Assembly (NCBI GenBank): GCA_003117195.1
Contig: BDSI01000053.1
Location: forward strand, 392,457 to 456,456
DNA: 64,000 bases
Source: Eudorina sp. 2006-703-Eu-15
Taxonomy: Eukaryota; Chlorophyta; Chlorophyceae; Chlamydomonadales; Volvocaceae
Direction of reading: 5' to 3'
A program made the translations under genes and the position numbers. How positions within the stretch are numbered: position 1 is the stretch's first letter; every line of letters starts with the position of its first letter. Below are positions 11,755 to 24,100 of this stretch, one piece after another. A model generated the notes under the pieces. It saw only the letters and a program-made list of their open reading frames with translations, searched no databases and was not told the DNA's origin.

Positions 11755-14015
11755 GCATCCATCCAGCTCTGCCGCCTGCGTGGCCGGCCGATCTGGGTTC
11801 TTTGATGGCACGGTGTTGAGGCTGGTGGTTGAGGAGGTGAGGTACGGTGGTACGATGACCGAAAGGGGGTTGCGGCGGACACCTGGTCGGTGAATCGGAC
11901 TGGGCGGATGGGGTTAAACAGACAAACGGGGATGCGCCACGGGTCGGGGTTTGTGACACCTTGGAGGCAGGTAGGTAGGCAGGTTGCACCCGGCGGTTGG
12001 AGGGGGAGCTGCTGTGTGGCGGCGGTGGCGGCAAACCCATCAGTGATTGTGACGGCGGCAGCTGGCGCTGCGATGCGTTTCTGCGGCATATAGGATATGT
12101 GCGGGAGGGGGGTGAGTGGGTGATGAGAACACCAGTGAGCATCACCACTACCCACATTGTGTACCCTCAGTACCCAGGACGGCGTCGCGTGCATCTTCCT
12201 TGTTCTATCCTAATACTTTTTTTATATGCGATGATGTTTCTCACGATGGCGCGGATCGGCGTTTGAGGATCGCGCCCCCAACAAAACAAAACCAAACCGG
12301 GGCGGGCTTGATGTGTTGGTTGCGGACGGGTTGAACTGGGTTCGTCGTTGTCCGACGGACGAAAACCGACGATCCAGGCTCTGAAGTACCGTATGTATGC
12401 TGTGTGAGCTTCCCTTCGTGACATTGACTTCGGAACGGCAGGAAGTATGTTGTACCCGGCCGCCTGCATGCAAACTTCTAGTCAGCCCGTCACCCGGGGC
12501 TGTAGATCCCCCCTTGGCAGGTTACTGGGCCGGGTTGCCATATCGAATCCCAACTCTTGAACCCCTCCACGAGCTTTGCTTTTTTCTTTTTGGCCCCCAA
12601 GTTCTGCGGTTGATCAGATGATCACCCACCACGAGCCGCATGCGTCTACGTAGCACGCGAGCTTTGACAAACAAACAAAATACCCATCCGCGACCTAACG
12701 GGTTCCGTGCCCGGGTTGGGGTTGCGTGTCGAGGGGGAACTGCGCATGTGGTTAGCGCATGTGCCGATCTATGGCGCTCGTGACGCCGTGTGGCATCGTG
12801 GACTTCTTACCGTGTCTTCTCCCGTCGTTCCTGCGCCCGTGATGCGGTTCGGCGCACATCATGACCTTGCGTTGCGTGGACGACCGCCTCAATTGATCCT
12901 ATGTCGTTGGATGATGACGACTGTTGGGACACACCACTGTGCGCGTTGCGCGTTCCGGCCGCGCCTTGGAACACAGGCCCTGCCCTGCGCCGCATGATGA
13001 TATGTATGTGCTGAGTTTGCTGACAATTACCGTACAGTCCGTGGTTGTTACGGTGTGGGACAAATGGTGTGCGTACGACGTGCGTGTCGACCCTTGAGAT
13101 CACAGTGCGTTTCAACTTATAATTACAGTGCACCGCCATATGTGCACCCCATCGCTCCTGGAGGTGCCATCGCTACTCGCCATGGCACCCATTCGTTTGT
13201 CCGTTCAATGATGCGTTGCTGATATACCCGCACCCAGGCAGGCAAAGCCCGACCGCAAACCGGCGGCGGCAAGCTGCGGGTGACGGGCCCGCAATGCGCG
13301 TCTTGCAAGTATTGGAAACGGTCATATCGCCGCGTGTATGCGGCATGGCAAGTATTGTAAGTTGTAACCTCCGCTGCTGGAATCTCGCCGGGGGCATCCC
13401 CCGGTGTGCCTCATGTCGTGCGCGCCTGCCAACCTCCGCACCCAACCGCGCGGCACATGCCGTCACCACGAAGACGTACAGCACCGCGTCACTGACGGCT
13501 TGGCACGCCGTCTGCCCTGGTGCGGTGCCGTAATAGCCATCGTCCACACAGTGTCGGGTCAACGACAGCGTTCCTTCCGCGCCGGCGGCTTGACTCCCCT
13601 GCCACTCGCCTGGCTCACGCTCGCCTGGCTCGCGAGCGTTGCTTGGACGTCCGCCTCCCAGAGGCGGTACACAGGGCACCGAAGTGGGTTCCGCTGTAAA
13701 ATTCATTCATTCGCTCACTCAGTTCACATTCGCAGGTTATGTCCTCCCCGCACACACACACACACACCACACCGGTTAACAAATACACCGGGCTCGCACA
13801 CGATGATGCACCGACCAACATGCGGGTTCACACGTTCCGACCCGTACAGCTACCCCCGACGCACCAGCTCATGAACCGTGTCCGCTCGGAAGACCCCGCT
13901 CGCTCACAGCCGCTCTCTGTGAAAGGGCCCGTTCTGGTACCCATGACGCGTATCCCCGCGGGTCCCGCTCAACGCCGTTCCCCGCCCCGGAAGGGCCCGT
14001 AACTGGTACCGGCGC
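11755..14015. other. Gene-free region between convergent lipase and RAD51 3' ends
   Basis: No coding pattern survives inspection on either strand. The region should contain both 3' UTRs. Two plus-strand TGTAA pentamers (13356-13360 and 13363-13367) and one minus-strand TGTAA (13127-13123) are candidates for the polyadenylation signals of the two genes, but each lies 0.9-1.6 kb from its stop codon. Confidence 0.5.
13123..13127 (-). terminator. Candidate TGTAA polyadenylation signal for RAD51
   Basis: TGTAA is the usual polyadenylation signal in volvocine algae. This minus-strand copy is the first I see downstream of the RAD51 stop codon, about 890 bases away, which is a long 3' UTR. A pentamer occurs often by chance. 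Confidence 0.25.
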
Positions 14016-16944
14016 TCAGTCCTTCGCGTCCGTGACACCCTCCGCGGCGATTGAGAACTGCGCCTCGCGCTCCGGCAGCGACGGCGACGCGATGATCTTG
14101 ACGACGCGGTTCTCGCCGCGTCCCTTGCGGAGCGACAGCCGCGTGGTCGTCGCGTGCGCCATGATGTTGCCACCGATGGGCTTCACCTGCGGGCCCGCGA
14201 ACATGCCGCCGCCCGCGCCGTCCAGGTTCGCGGCCACCACCTGTGGGACCACCGTACGGGTAATCGGAGGGGGAGGGGTTGGGAACGGGAGCGGGCGCCC
14301 AAGGGAGGGGCCGCAGGCGGCGCGCTGCGCCATCAAGCAGGGGCCGCGATTGTGGAGCTCCGCAGGGTTGGGGCCGCTGAGAGACCACTATGAGGGGGAG
14401 GAGGAAGGGCGTGAGGGACCGAGGGAACACCTCAAGCTGTGCTGCATGTTACATTGCGCCGGCCTCTCCTCCATGACGACCTCAGGGGCCAGGCCGTGGG
14501 CAATCCGAGGTGGTGGCTGGGCTTGGAAACCTCAAGAATGCGTAGGCGCCTCGCACGCAAGAAGCCTTTGACCGCGCCTCCCCCTCACCATCGTGTGCGT
14601 GCGCTTGTGGATAACAAGCGCCCGGAATGGGCGTTGTTATGCTGTGTGTATCGTGCCCTTTGGGACACGCAAGGCGACCCACCTGATTCGTCACGACCAC
14701 CGCGACGCCGTACTCGTCCGCGATGCCTTGAAGCGCGCGGAGGAACCTGTGCAATGGGTGCCCCACCAGGTCCGTCGCCGTTGGGTGTATTTGGCCAAGA
14801 AGCCCGCCCGATCCGTTTGACGGTGTCTTCACAGCACAATGCACAATCCTGACCACGGGCACCGTCTCCTTAGGTGACTATTGCAGTGGTCGATTGCGCA
14901 TTGATTGGCTGGCCATGCTCCCCATACAACCGTAAGATCGAGAAACTTTACGGCCCCCGCCGACCCAAATGCCGCGTCATCCCACCAAACCCTTGGGGCC
15001 TTCCTATCACGACCGGGTTATGGCGTGCTGCGTGGACTGACACAGGGCATTGTCAGTCCCAAGGCCAACCACCAAAAACACGCGGTGCAAGTCCCAGGGC
15101 TCTAAACACCAACACGTTACTGCTGAGGTACTTCCTCTCTTTTTTTTTCTTACCGCAAAAACTGCACCGCTGGGACCGTACCGTGTGCGCCGCGTCCGTC
15201 CGTAGCTACCGCACCCCCGTGCATCATAACATCTCGTTGAAAACAGCCCAGACACACCCAGCCCGGCCCGGCGTAGCCCAAGCCCCTGCACCAGGAGAGA
15301 ACCCACCTCCCGAGATGAATTTGCCGCACGCTGAGCTCGCCGCGCCCGTTGTACTCGGTGCGGTACAGCGCCGTTGCGCTGTCGACGATCAGCAGCGCGA
15401 AGCGGCTGTCCGCCAGCATGGACGCGGCGTCCTGCAGCAGCCGCATCTGGTGCTCCGTGTTGTGCGCCCGGGCGTACGCCACGTTGTTCAGCACGTCCTC
15501 CGCGCTAAGCCCGTACCTGAATCCGTTAAATGGCGTTCCGGGGCACGGCCGGCCGACCGGGCACACATTCGCAGACACACATTCGCGAGCGGTTTCTTTG
15601 TTAAACACACTCGCACCGGTGTGCAGGGGTTTACAGCGGTTTTACAGGAGGAACCCAAGTCCAGACGACTCTGCTGGTCCGTAAGGGTGCATGGCCACCA
15701 GAGTGCTGCGCGATATTGTATTGACGGCGAGTGCCGACAGTTCTGTTTGAGTTCGGGATGGATGCTTTTGGCCACTTCAGATGCGGGGGCGAGAGCTCAA
15801 GGTGCGTAAGGTCGCTGTGTCGGAGATCAGGGGTTTGGCTGCGTGTCACCAACTGCGACTTACTTCTCCGCGATCTGTATCAAGCGTTGTGGGCGGAAGG
15901 TGCCCTCCGTGTCAATGTACATCGCTTTGCCCTCGCCGCCGCCCATGTCCACAGGCAGCTGCGAACCGAACGGGGCGGTGAGGAGCAATGGAGGTATGAC
16001 GGGGTAAACTGCAAAGCTGTGGCGCTGCTCTGGCAGCATATGGGTAGCAGCGGCTGGGGAAGCAAATGGCGAATCAGCACCCGAGCTCTGACCCAAAATG
16101 ACCCGCAGGGTCCATGTAACATCATTGGTGTACCCGAGCTACCTGGCATGTGACGCATAGTGTATGGCATAGCTGCGTCTTCCCACAGCGGTACTCGCCG
16201 TAAATCTCGGTGATGCTTCCGGTCTCGATGCCACCTGCGTAAATTGTGCCGGAAGGTCGCAATCGCGGTGCGTGCAACGGGCGGGCGGCGATGCCCCGAT
16301 ACCCCAATTGCCCGTGCGAGCCGCCCCTAAAGACCCCGCACCTTCCAGGATGGAATCCAACTCCTTGCACCCCGTGGTGATGTTGATGACCTGGACGTAC
16401 AAGGCAATGGAGCATGGTCCGGGCGGAAGGTTTAGCTGAGAGCAGGCTTGCTATACGTTCGGGTTACTGGGAGCCGACGTACCTCTTTACGCTGCTCCGC
16501 AACAATGGCCGCCGTAGTGAACCCCATAGGTATTATCTTGAACGCTGCATGACAACCAGGAGTGAAGACGCACGCACGCTATGAAGCTGTCGTGCGCGGG
16601 AACACCATCTTACCGACAGCCTGCATCTTCTCAATCTTTGCCTCGCTGAGACCTTTAATCTCTGCCAGCTGCTTTTTAGGTGCATGCGCTAAGTGCTCGA
16701 CTGTGTGAACACCGCCCTCTTTCAATTTCTTGATGTCAGCGGCAGCGACACCATGTTGCTGCAAACAGCAAAAAAAGACGGGAACCCATGGTGTAATGCT
16801 CTCCTATATATCATAGGTAAAACCTTAAACAGCAAGTTGACGGCGCTGCTTTACCTGAAGAACCTCCACAAGCATCGGTCCGGTAATTTCTTCCTGTCCC
16901 TCAACCATTCCCTGGTGCTCCATTTCCTCCATTTCTGCTGCCAT
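14016..16944 (-). CDS. RAD51: RAD51 recombinase
   Basis: Nine exons on the minus strand: 16944-16855, 16758-16614, 16544-16483, 16390-16342, 16234-16143, 15958-15864, 15516-15307, 14746-14683 and 14240-14016. All introns are GT-AG and phases agree, giving 343 aa, close to the usual 339-345. The order is: acidic N-terminus starting [12 protein letters not shown], helix-hairpin-helix DNA-binding domain ([16 protein letters not shown]...[10 protein letters not shown]), Walker [10 protein letters not shown], the [11 protein letters not shown] strand, Walker [13 protein letters not shown], the polymerisation/L1 region [20 protein letters not shown] before L2, [16 protein letters not shown], and the terminal GVTDAKD. 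It forms the ATP-dependent nuclear filament for homologous-recombination strand exchange. CVTCQ after Walker A and GSITE favour RAD51 over the meiotic paralogue DMC1. The Walker A motif has Cys where Ser or Thr is common. Confidence 0.97.
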
Positions 16945-18191
16945 GTTGGGACCTGTGTTGTTAAACTTATTTACACAAAAGAAATAGGCGTAGAACGTGC
17001 ACAGTGCGCGAAATAAACGAGCCTGGACTGCGACGTAAGCAAATGTTATAACAAATAAGCCTCAAGGCAGACAGCATTACCAATTATGTGCGCTAAAGTT
17101 GCCGCTGGTCATGGTGCTTTCATGGTGTGGTTTGGGATGAATCGCATGTTTTACGGAACCAGGATCCATGCTGTGGATCGCACCGTGAACCCTGACAGGG
17201 CAAAACTATGTCTGTGCGTTTACAGCAAACACATAGTACAGCGCAGAATCGAGACTTCCTTCAGTTGGGCTTCACCCAGCCTTAGAACCAACCCTAGGCG
17301 CTCAGTCCGTGTGTACAAGGACAACCTTAAAGCCCAAATCCTTACACGACTTTCATGGCCGACCTGGGCTCCTGGGGCGCAACCGCTGGAGCTGCCATCA
17401 GTGTTCCGCTGCCTCGCTCCCCAGCGGCCGGCCATGTGCTTTCAACCCTCGCCGTGAAGGCGGCGAGCGCACATTTCTTCGGGAAACCAGAAGCACCTCA
17501 AAGCACACAAAACCCGCAATGCTGAAGGAATACTTCCGTCTTCACCACAACGACGTCTCTGAGCTCCGCGACGCCGACGGACAGCCACGTCCCATTAGGG
17601 CATGCAAACTGCGTCGTCGCTCCGACACACTACGGGGCCAAGTCACGGAATGCCAGTCCAGAATGCAGAGGAGTTCACCACAAGTAAAGATCACACTTCA
17701 TTGGCTGCGTGCGAAAGCTGCTACGGTACAACGCAACGTGCTCCGCCTCGGCACGGTCCGAATGTGTCATTCATCAGGGTCGTGTCACCCTCGCTGTCCA
17801 CCTCGTACGTAGAAACATGCAAGTGTCATGACAAGACGCCCTCCACAACGCGCGCGCCATTGCGGCGCACGAGCCCTTATTGTCCGTCACAACTCGAACG
17901 CACCCACACCCACATACGCCCCGGGGTTGGCCGCGCCGCTTTGGGTTTCTGGACGCTCTCAACATCTGTCCACTCTCAACATCTGTCCAACCGTCACCAG
18001 TCCTCACCACGTCCTCTCGAGGCAACCCACATCACACCACACCACTTGGTAAGTATATCGGTCCCGGGGGTCGGGTGGGTTGCTCTTCTAAGCCACGCCA
18101 CTCCACGGGCGGGTTTGTCGCTAACCACAACACACCACATCACGCCACGCATGTCACGTCACGTCCTATCACACCACACACACGTGACACG
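16945..18191. other. Intergenic region between RAD51 5' end and LRR gene 3' end
   Basis: Both flanking genes are on the minus strand, so this holds the RAD51 promoter and the 3' UTR of the LRR gene. The part next to RAD51 (about 16780-17080) is AT-rich and includes a TAAATAAG-like box about 20 bases upstream of the RAD51 ATG on the minus strand. I see no convincing gene in 17080-17830 despite several open frames. Confidence 0.45.
17342..17346 (-). terminator. Candidate TGTAA polyadenylation signal for the LRR gene
   Basis: A minus-strand TGTAA lies about 850 bases beyond the LRR gene stop; another is at 17224-17220. Assignment is by position only. Confidence 0.25.
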
Positions 18192-21100
18192 TCATATCCT
18201 CTGCGGTGGCGCCCAGGACTGCGCCACCACCCCTCCCCCGCGCCCTCCCCCTGCTCCTCCCCGTGCCCCTCCTCCTCCCGCTCCTCCTCCTCCCGCTCCT
18301 CCTCCTGCCGCCCTCCCAGTACCCAGCCGCGTCGACGGCGGCACCCGCATCCCGCCCAGGTCGTGCAGCACCTCCCGCTCCGCCATCAGGGTCTCCAGCT
18401 GGGCGGCCAGTCGCTGGATCTCCAGCTGCAGCTGCGTCTGCCTGCGGGGGCCCCGGGTGGACGGGGGGATAGGCGGAGATTGAGAGGGGGAGTGAGAGGG
18501 AGGGATGGAGGGATATAGGAAATTGGTATACATATTTATACTGCGCTGCTGCCAGAGCGAATATCCGATAGAGACTCGACTAGGGAGGGAGGGAGGGAGG
18601 GAGGGAGGGAGGGAGGGAAGGGGAGAGAGATGGAGAGGGAGAAGAGAGAGAGAGAGCTAATCCCCTTGGCTGTCCCGCGCTCTGCCTGCCTACCAACGCA
18701 CCTGGCCTCCGCCTCCGCCGCGCCGACCGCCGCCGCCGCACGCTCCTCCTGCACCTGCGCCACCAGCTTGCGGTTGATGGCCTCCGCCGCCACCAGCTTG
18801 CCGCGCAGCATGTCGGCGGTCGCTTCCGAGCTGAGGTGCCCCTCCCGGGCCACCTCGGCGGCCCGCCAGGCCTCCTGGGTGGCCGCCTCCGCCGTCTTGA
18901 CGGCGGCGGGGGGGGGTCGGTTCAGGCCGAGATGGGGGTCAGATACCGGCAGGCTTTCGAGGTCAGGGTTGCGCAGCACCCAGCACGGCACGACGGGACG
19001 CGGCGTTGAGTGGACGTTGAATGATGATTTTGGGTTGCGCTGGATCAAGGCACAAGGACATTTATTTAGGCGGTCGGTGCTGTAGGTCTTGCGGGTGCTG
19101 CAGGTGCTGCGGGTGCTGCGGGTGCTGTGGGTGCTGCGGGTGCTGCGGGTGCTGTGGTCGATCACGCGCTCTAGGGCTGCGCCGCTGTGCTGCAGAGCGG
19201 CGGAGCCCCCTAGTGATCCGAGGCATTAGAGGCTGCACCCCACCCCCGCCCGCACCCCTCGCGTGAGGCCCTCGATGAATGAGGTCAGGCCGTCGGGATG
19301 TCAGCGGCGGCGGCAGCGGCGGCGATGCCGCAGGAGCGTGTTTCCCCCACCCCTACTCGCCCCCGGCCCCCGCCCTCCCTGACCCCAACCAGGGACCATC
19401 AAGTGCCCGGGAGGGGAGGGGAGGCAGCGCCGTCCCGGCACCGGTCGCTATCGGCTGGGTGCTCTGTTGCGGTTTCGCTGGTATGGCCGACGGACGTATG
19501 TGGGGAGGCGGCAGGCGGGCCTCGCCGCGCCCTATTGGGGGGAGGCGGCGCAGGCGGGCCTCGCCGCGCCCTATTGGGGGGAGGCGGCAGGCGGGCCTCG
19601 CCGCGCCCTATTGGGGAGGCGGCGCAGGCGGGCCGCGCGCCCTATGGGGGGAGCGCAGGCGGCCTCGCGCGCCCCCTAGCGCAGGCGGGCTAGGGGGAGG
19701 CGGCAGGCGGGCCTCGCCGCGCCCTATGGGGGGAGGCGGCAGGCGGGCCTCGCCGCGCCCTATTGGGGGAGGGGCAGGCGGCCTCGCCGCGCCCTATGGG
19801 GGAGGCGGCAGGCGGGCCTCGCCGCGCCCTATTGGGGGAGGCGGCAGGCGGGCCGCGCCCGGGAGCGGCAGGCGGGCCTCGCCGCGCCCTATGGGGGGGC
19901 GCGCAGGCGGGCCTCGCCGCGGGGGGAGGCGGCAGGGCGCCGCGCCCTATTGGGGGAGGCGGCAGGCGGGCCTCGCCGCGCCCTATGGGGGGGCGGCAGG
20001 CCTCGCCGCGCCCTATTGGGGGAGGCGCAGGCGGCCTCGCCGCGCCCTCACCTCCAGTTTCTTCCGCAGCTCGTCCCGCTCCTTGACCGCCTGCTGCAGC
20101 TCCTCCACGCGGTTGCTGGCCTCCGAGGCGGCCGCCACTGCGGCGCTGCACCGCTCCCGCTCCCGCTCCACCGCCGCGCTCAAGTCCTCAGACCGGCCGC
20201 GGTGGAGGGCGAGCTGCGGAGTGCGGGCAGCGGAATGCGGGGGTGTACCGTATGTACGTGTGTGTGTAAGAAGAAACTGACCCGCGAGAAGCGAAATGCG
20301 CGTGTGTGATTTAATACATATCTGACCGGGCCCGACGTTGGCCAAGGGCTGCCAACCCAGCCCTAACGGAAAGACCGCCGAAACACCCTCCTTGACATAT
20401 GATATCGGAACTCCCCTCCCCCGCATGGCCGCCCCAGCCCAACATGCCAACACACCGGGTTTCTTTGCAAAACACACAGTCGCACACCTCCCTCCCCCCC
20501 CACACACACACGCGCAAACACACCGGGTTGCTTTGCTGAACGCACCCCAACCCCACTCACATCCTGCTCCCGGCGGTCCAGTTCCCTCCGCAGCCGCCGC
20601 GCCTCCCGCTCCGCCGCCTCCGCCGCCGCCGTCGCCGCCTCGGCCGCGCTCCGCGCCTCCCGCACCTCCCGTCGAAGGTGCTCATCCACCTCCACGGCGG
20701 CGCTGGCGCGGCTCCGTGGCGGCAGCGCGACGGCGCCGCCGGCCATGGCTGCCAGTTGGCGGTTGAGGCGGCTGATCTCGCCGTCCGTCTCCACGGACCG
20801 CTGCGCCATGGCGGCGAGGTCGCGGGCCTGGCGTTGGAGCTGCTCCCTGGAGTGATCCAACTGCCGCTCGGTGCGGTCCAGACGCTCCCGGGCCTCTCGG
20901 AGAAGCTGACCTGCGCGTGTGGGTGCGTGCGTGTGTTGCAGTGACTGTGTGAGCGCATGTTAGTTGTTAAGTCAGCGGAGACCTGAGCCGCGAAACAGAA
21001 AGCCATTGACCATGATGACATGAACCAATATGTTGATCGTAGTCAGCTCCAAAGACGACGGGCTACCCGAAATGCCGAGCGCCAGGGCGACGTAATGAAT

Positions 21101-24100
21101 TCCGAAATACCGAAAGAACGGCTGGCGAAGAGTGGCGTCGCCGAAAAAATTTCCGACGAAACCTTGTTGCAATCATCAAACCAAACAAAGCAAGGATTAA
21201 GTCTGTAACCGCGCGTGCCATTGCTACAGCAATCAGAATGCCCAACAAAACTAGTCAAGTCCGAGCGGTATGCAACGAACTGACCTGGGTCGAGGGATAA
21301 CGGCGACCAGCGAAGCAGCGCAGCGTTAGAAGTAGAGAGGCAGCGGTCACAGCGACATGCGGGACGGATGACAAGGAACGGACACACGTAAACGCTACCG
21401 GCCAAGTAAACAATTAACTGAGATGTTATTATATGCAATTCAGCTGCGAGACGGAATTAGAACGCGAAGACCGATCAGAGGAGGAGGATATGATACGCTG
21501 TGGCCGTATAATGGACGGTTGGCCCTGTTGGCCGTCACGGTGTTGCTTCTGTTGCATGATGAGCGGTGCTGCAGCCGCTGCCGCACCGCAGCGACGGATG
21601 CGATTGCAAAGCCTGGTGGGCTGACTCGTCAAGAGCTCCCAGCCGCACCCAGGCGCCCAGGCGTGCAGCTGCATCGCAGCACGCAGGCAGGCAGGCAGGC
21701 ACGCAAGCAGCGGGCGCCGCAGACACATACCATAATACCAGATAGGCGCGCAGGCGCCGCGACCCGTGGCGAGGGTTACGCGCAGCCGATCACGCCATTT
21801 GGATAGGCGGTTGCGCACCACGTCCCGCTCCGCCAGGCGACCTCCTCACGTGCGCCCCTAGCATCCCGAACTTCGGGAGGTCGGAGACCATGCGAGTGCA
21901 CCCAACCAAACCTAACCGAATGTAACTGAATCTCTCTCTCCCCCCTCCCCCCCTCCCTCTCTCTCACCCAGCTCCTCGATTCGGTCGTCCTTGTCCGCAC
22001 ACGCCTTGCAGGCCGCGCTCAGCACCAGGCGCCGCCGCCGACTTCCGCCTCCGCCTCCGGCCGCACCGCCGCTGTCGGCCCCCTCGAGGGCACCCCCGTC
22101 GGTGCCGGCCTCGGCGTGCTGGGCCCCCCACCGCCGCGTGTCACTTCCGGGCGCGTCCGCGGCCACCTGCGAGGCCGCCGAGGAGGACTCGGCCTGTGGG
22201 TCGGATCGGATCAACACCGCGAGGGGTGGGAGGTGGGGGCCGGGGAGGGCACAGACCGAACTCGGACAAGGGCAACCGGTGGGCAGCAAGCGGGTGGCGG
22301 GGTGTGTGAGGCCGTGGGTCAGGTTATGGTTGTGGTGGTTGTGGTTGTGGTGGTGATGGTTGTGGTCATGGATGCCCCCCGACAGGGGCCGGTAACAGCG
22401 AACAACAACCGACGTGCTTCTCATCAAACAACCAACGGGCACGGAACGGCGACCCTGGCTGTTTAAAAAAAAGCCCGTGTGCGCGGCCGCCCTGGCAAGC
22501 CGCGCCGCTCCCAAGCAGACCCGGTACGATAAGCAGCACCGTACGACAAAACTCCACCCCTGTCACCCCCACCCCCCTGGGTGTGCCCGGGTTCGTTCTT
22601 CGGGTGTATTTCTTTTTTCAATTTAACCCCCCACCCCCACCCCACCCCCACACGCCCCCCACACGCCACCCCCACACGCCCCACCCCCACACGCCACCCT
22701 CACACGCCCCTCACCTCCTCCGCGTCCCCCGCCCCCCAGTCCGCCAACAGGTACTCCCGCACCGCCGCCACCCCCTTGCGAGCCACCCCTGGAGGCGGGT
22801 GGACGAGCGGGTTGCAGCCGGTGGTGATGCGCGTGAGGGCCGCCAGCAGGCCCAGCTCCCGCGGCAGCACACTCAGCTCGTTGTTGTGGAGCTGCAGCTC
22901 GGCCAGCCGCTGACGGAGCCGGCCTGGGGCAGCAGGGTCGGGGGGGAGGGTCAGGAAATTGGCCAATGTCCTGTACCCACCACCCACCCACCCACCCACC
23001 CACCCCACCTAGGGCGGCCGGCAGGGCGGTCAGTTTGTTGTGGTTGACGAAGATGGCGGTGAGGCTGGAGGCGGCCCCCAGCTCCGAGGGCAATGCGGTC
23101 AGGCGGTTGAAGGAGGCGTGCAGCGCCGTTAGACTGGGCAGCCCGGCGCAGGAGGACGGCAGGTACGACAGCTGGTTGCTGTCGAGCTGTACACGGCAGG
23201 GGTACGGCAGGGGTACGGCGGGTGGGGTGGGAGGTGGGGTGGGGTGGGGTGATGTGGGGTGGGGTGGGGTAAGGAGCGGGACCGGCAGTGGGCGCGAGGC
23301 GGGAGGTTGCGACATGAGGGATGCTGGGCTTTGGGGTTTGGGAACGAGGAGGTGTGCATACCGCGGGGGGCCGGGGCTGTTGACAAAAGGGGCCGGGGCT
23401 CGTCTGTTATCAGGGCAGGCGTTATCATCCATCATACATGTACCGTGACATGTAACGACCAGTCTCCCTACCAATACGTTCGCGTTGCACCCCACCCCGC
23501 TTCCTCCCCCCTCCGTGTGTCAATCGCGACAGCAAAACCGCAACGGGACACCAAGGGGACCGAGAACAAGTTGTACAACCTCCGATGTCGGTCCAGTTAC
23601 TTCGCCACACACACCCCCCGCGTCCCCCGCCCCTGGCCCCTCCTCCTCTCCACCCACCCTGCTCCCCACCCACCCTCATCTCCACCAGCCGGTTGAGCTG
23701 ACCCATCCGCAGCGGCAGACACTCCAGCGCGTTGTGGCTGAGGTCCAAGCTGTCATGAGAGGGGGGGGGCGAGGGGGAGGCGAGGGGGGTCAGGTCGGCT
23801 TGTTGCTCTTTTGCGGTTTCGCTTTGTCTTTACCGACAAAGGGGGATCAGGTGGGGGCCAGGGACGGGGGCGGGGCGAGGCAGGTACGGCAGGTACGGCA
23901 GATACGTCAGGTACGTCAGGTACGTGTTGAGGGGCTCATACAGCAGGGGGAAGCGGATACCAGCTGCGCTGACGGCCAGAGCAGATTTCATCCGGAGGTG
24001 GGGTGGGGGGTTAGGATTGGGAAACGCCCAGAGGGGATTGGGTGGTGAGGTCAAGTACGACGGGCGGCGACCGTGTACGACACCATGACAAATACCTCTA

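Noticed and set aside
17086..17830. Plus-strand open frames between RAD51 and the LRR gene
   Set aside because: No recognised motif, no consistent exon structure, and composition typical of 3' UTR or spacer.
19278..20280. Long ORFs over the 19.5-20.0 kb minisatellite
   Set aside because: Open only because the repeat lacks stops; the flanking coiled-coil exons splice across the array.
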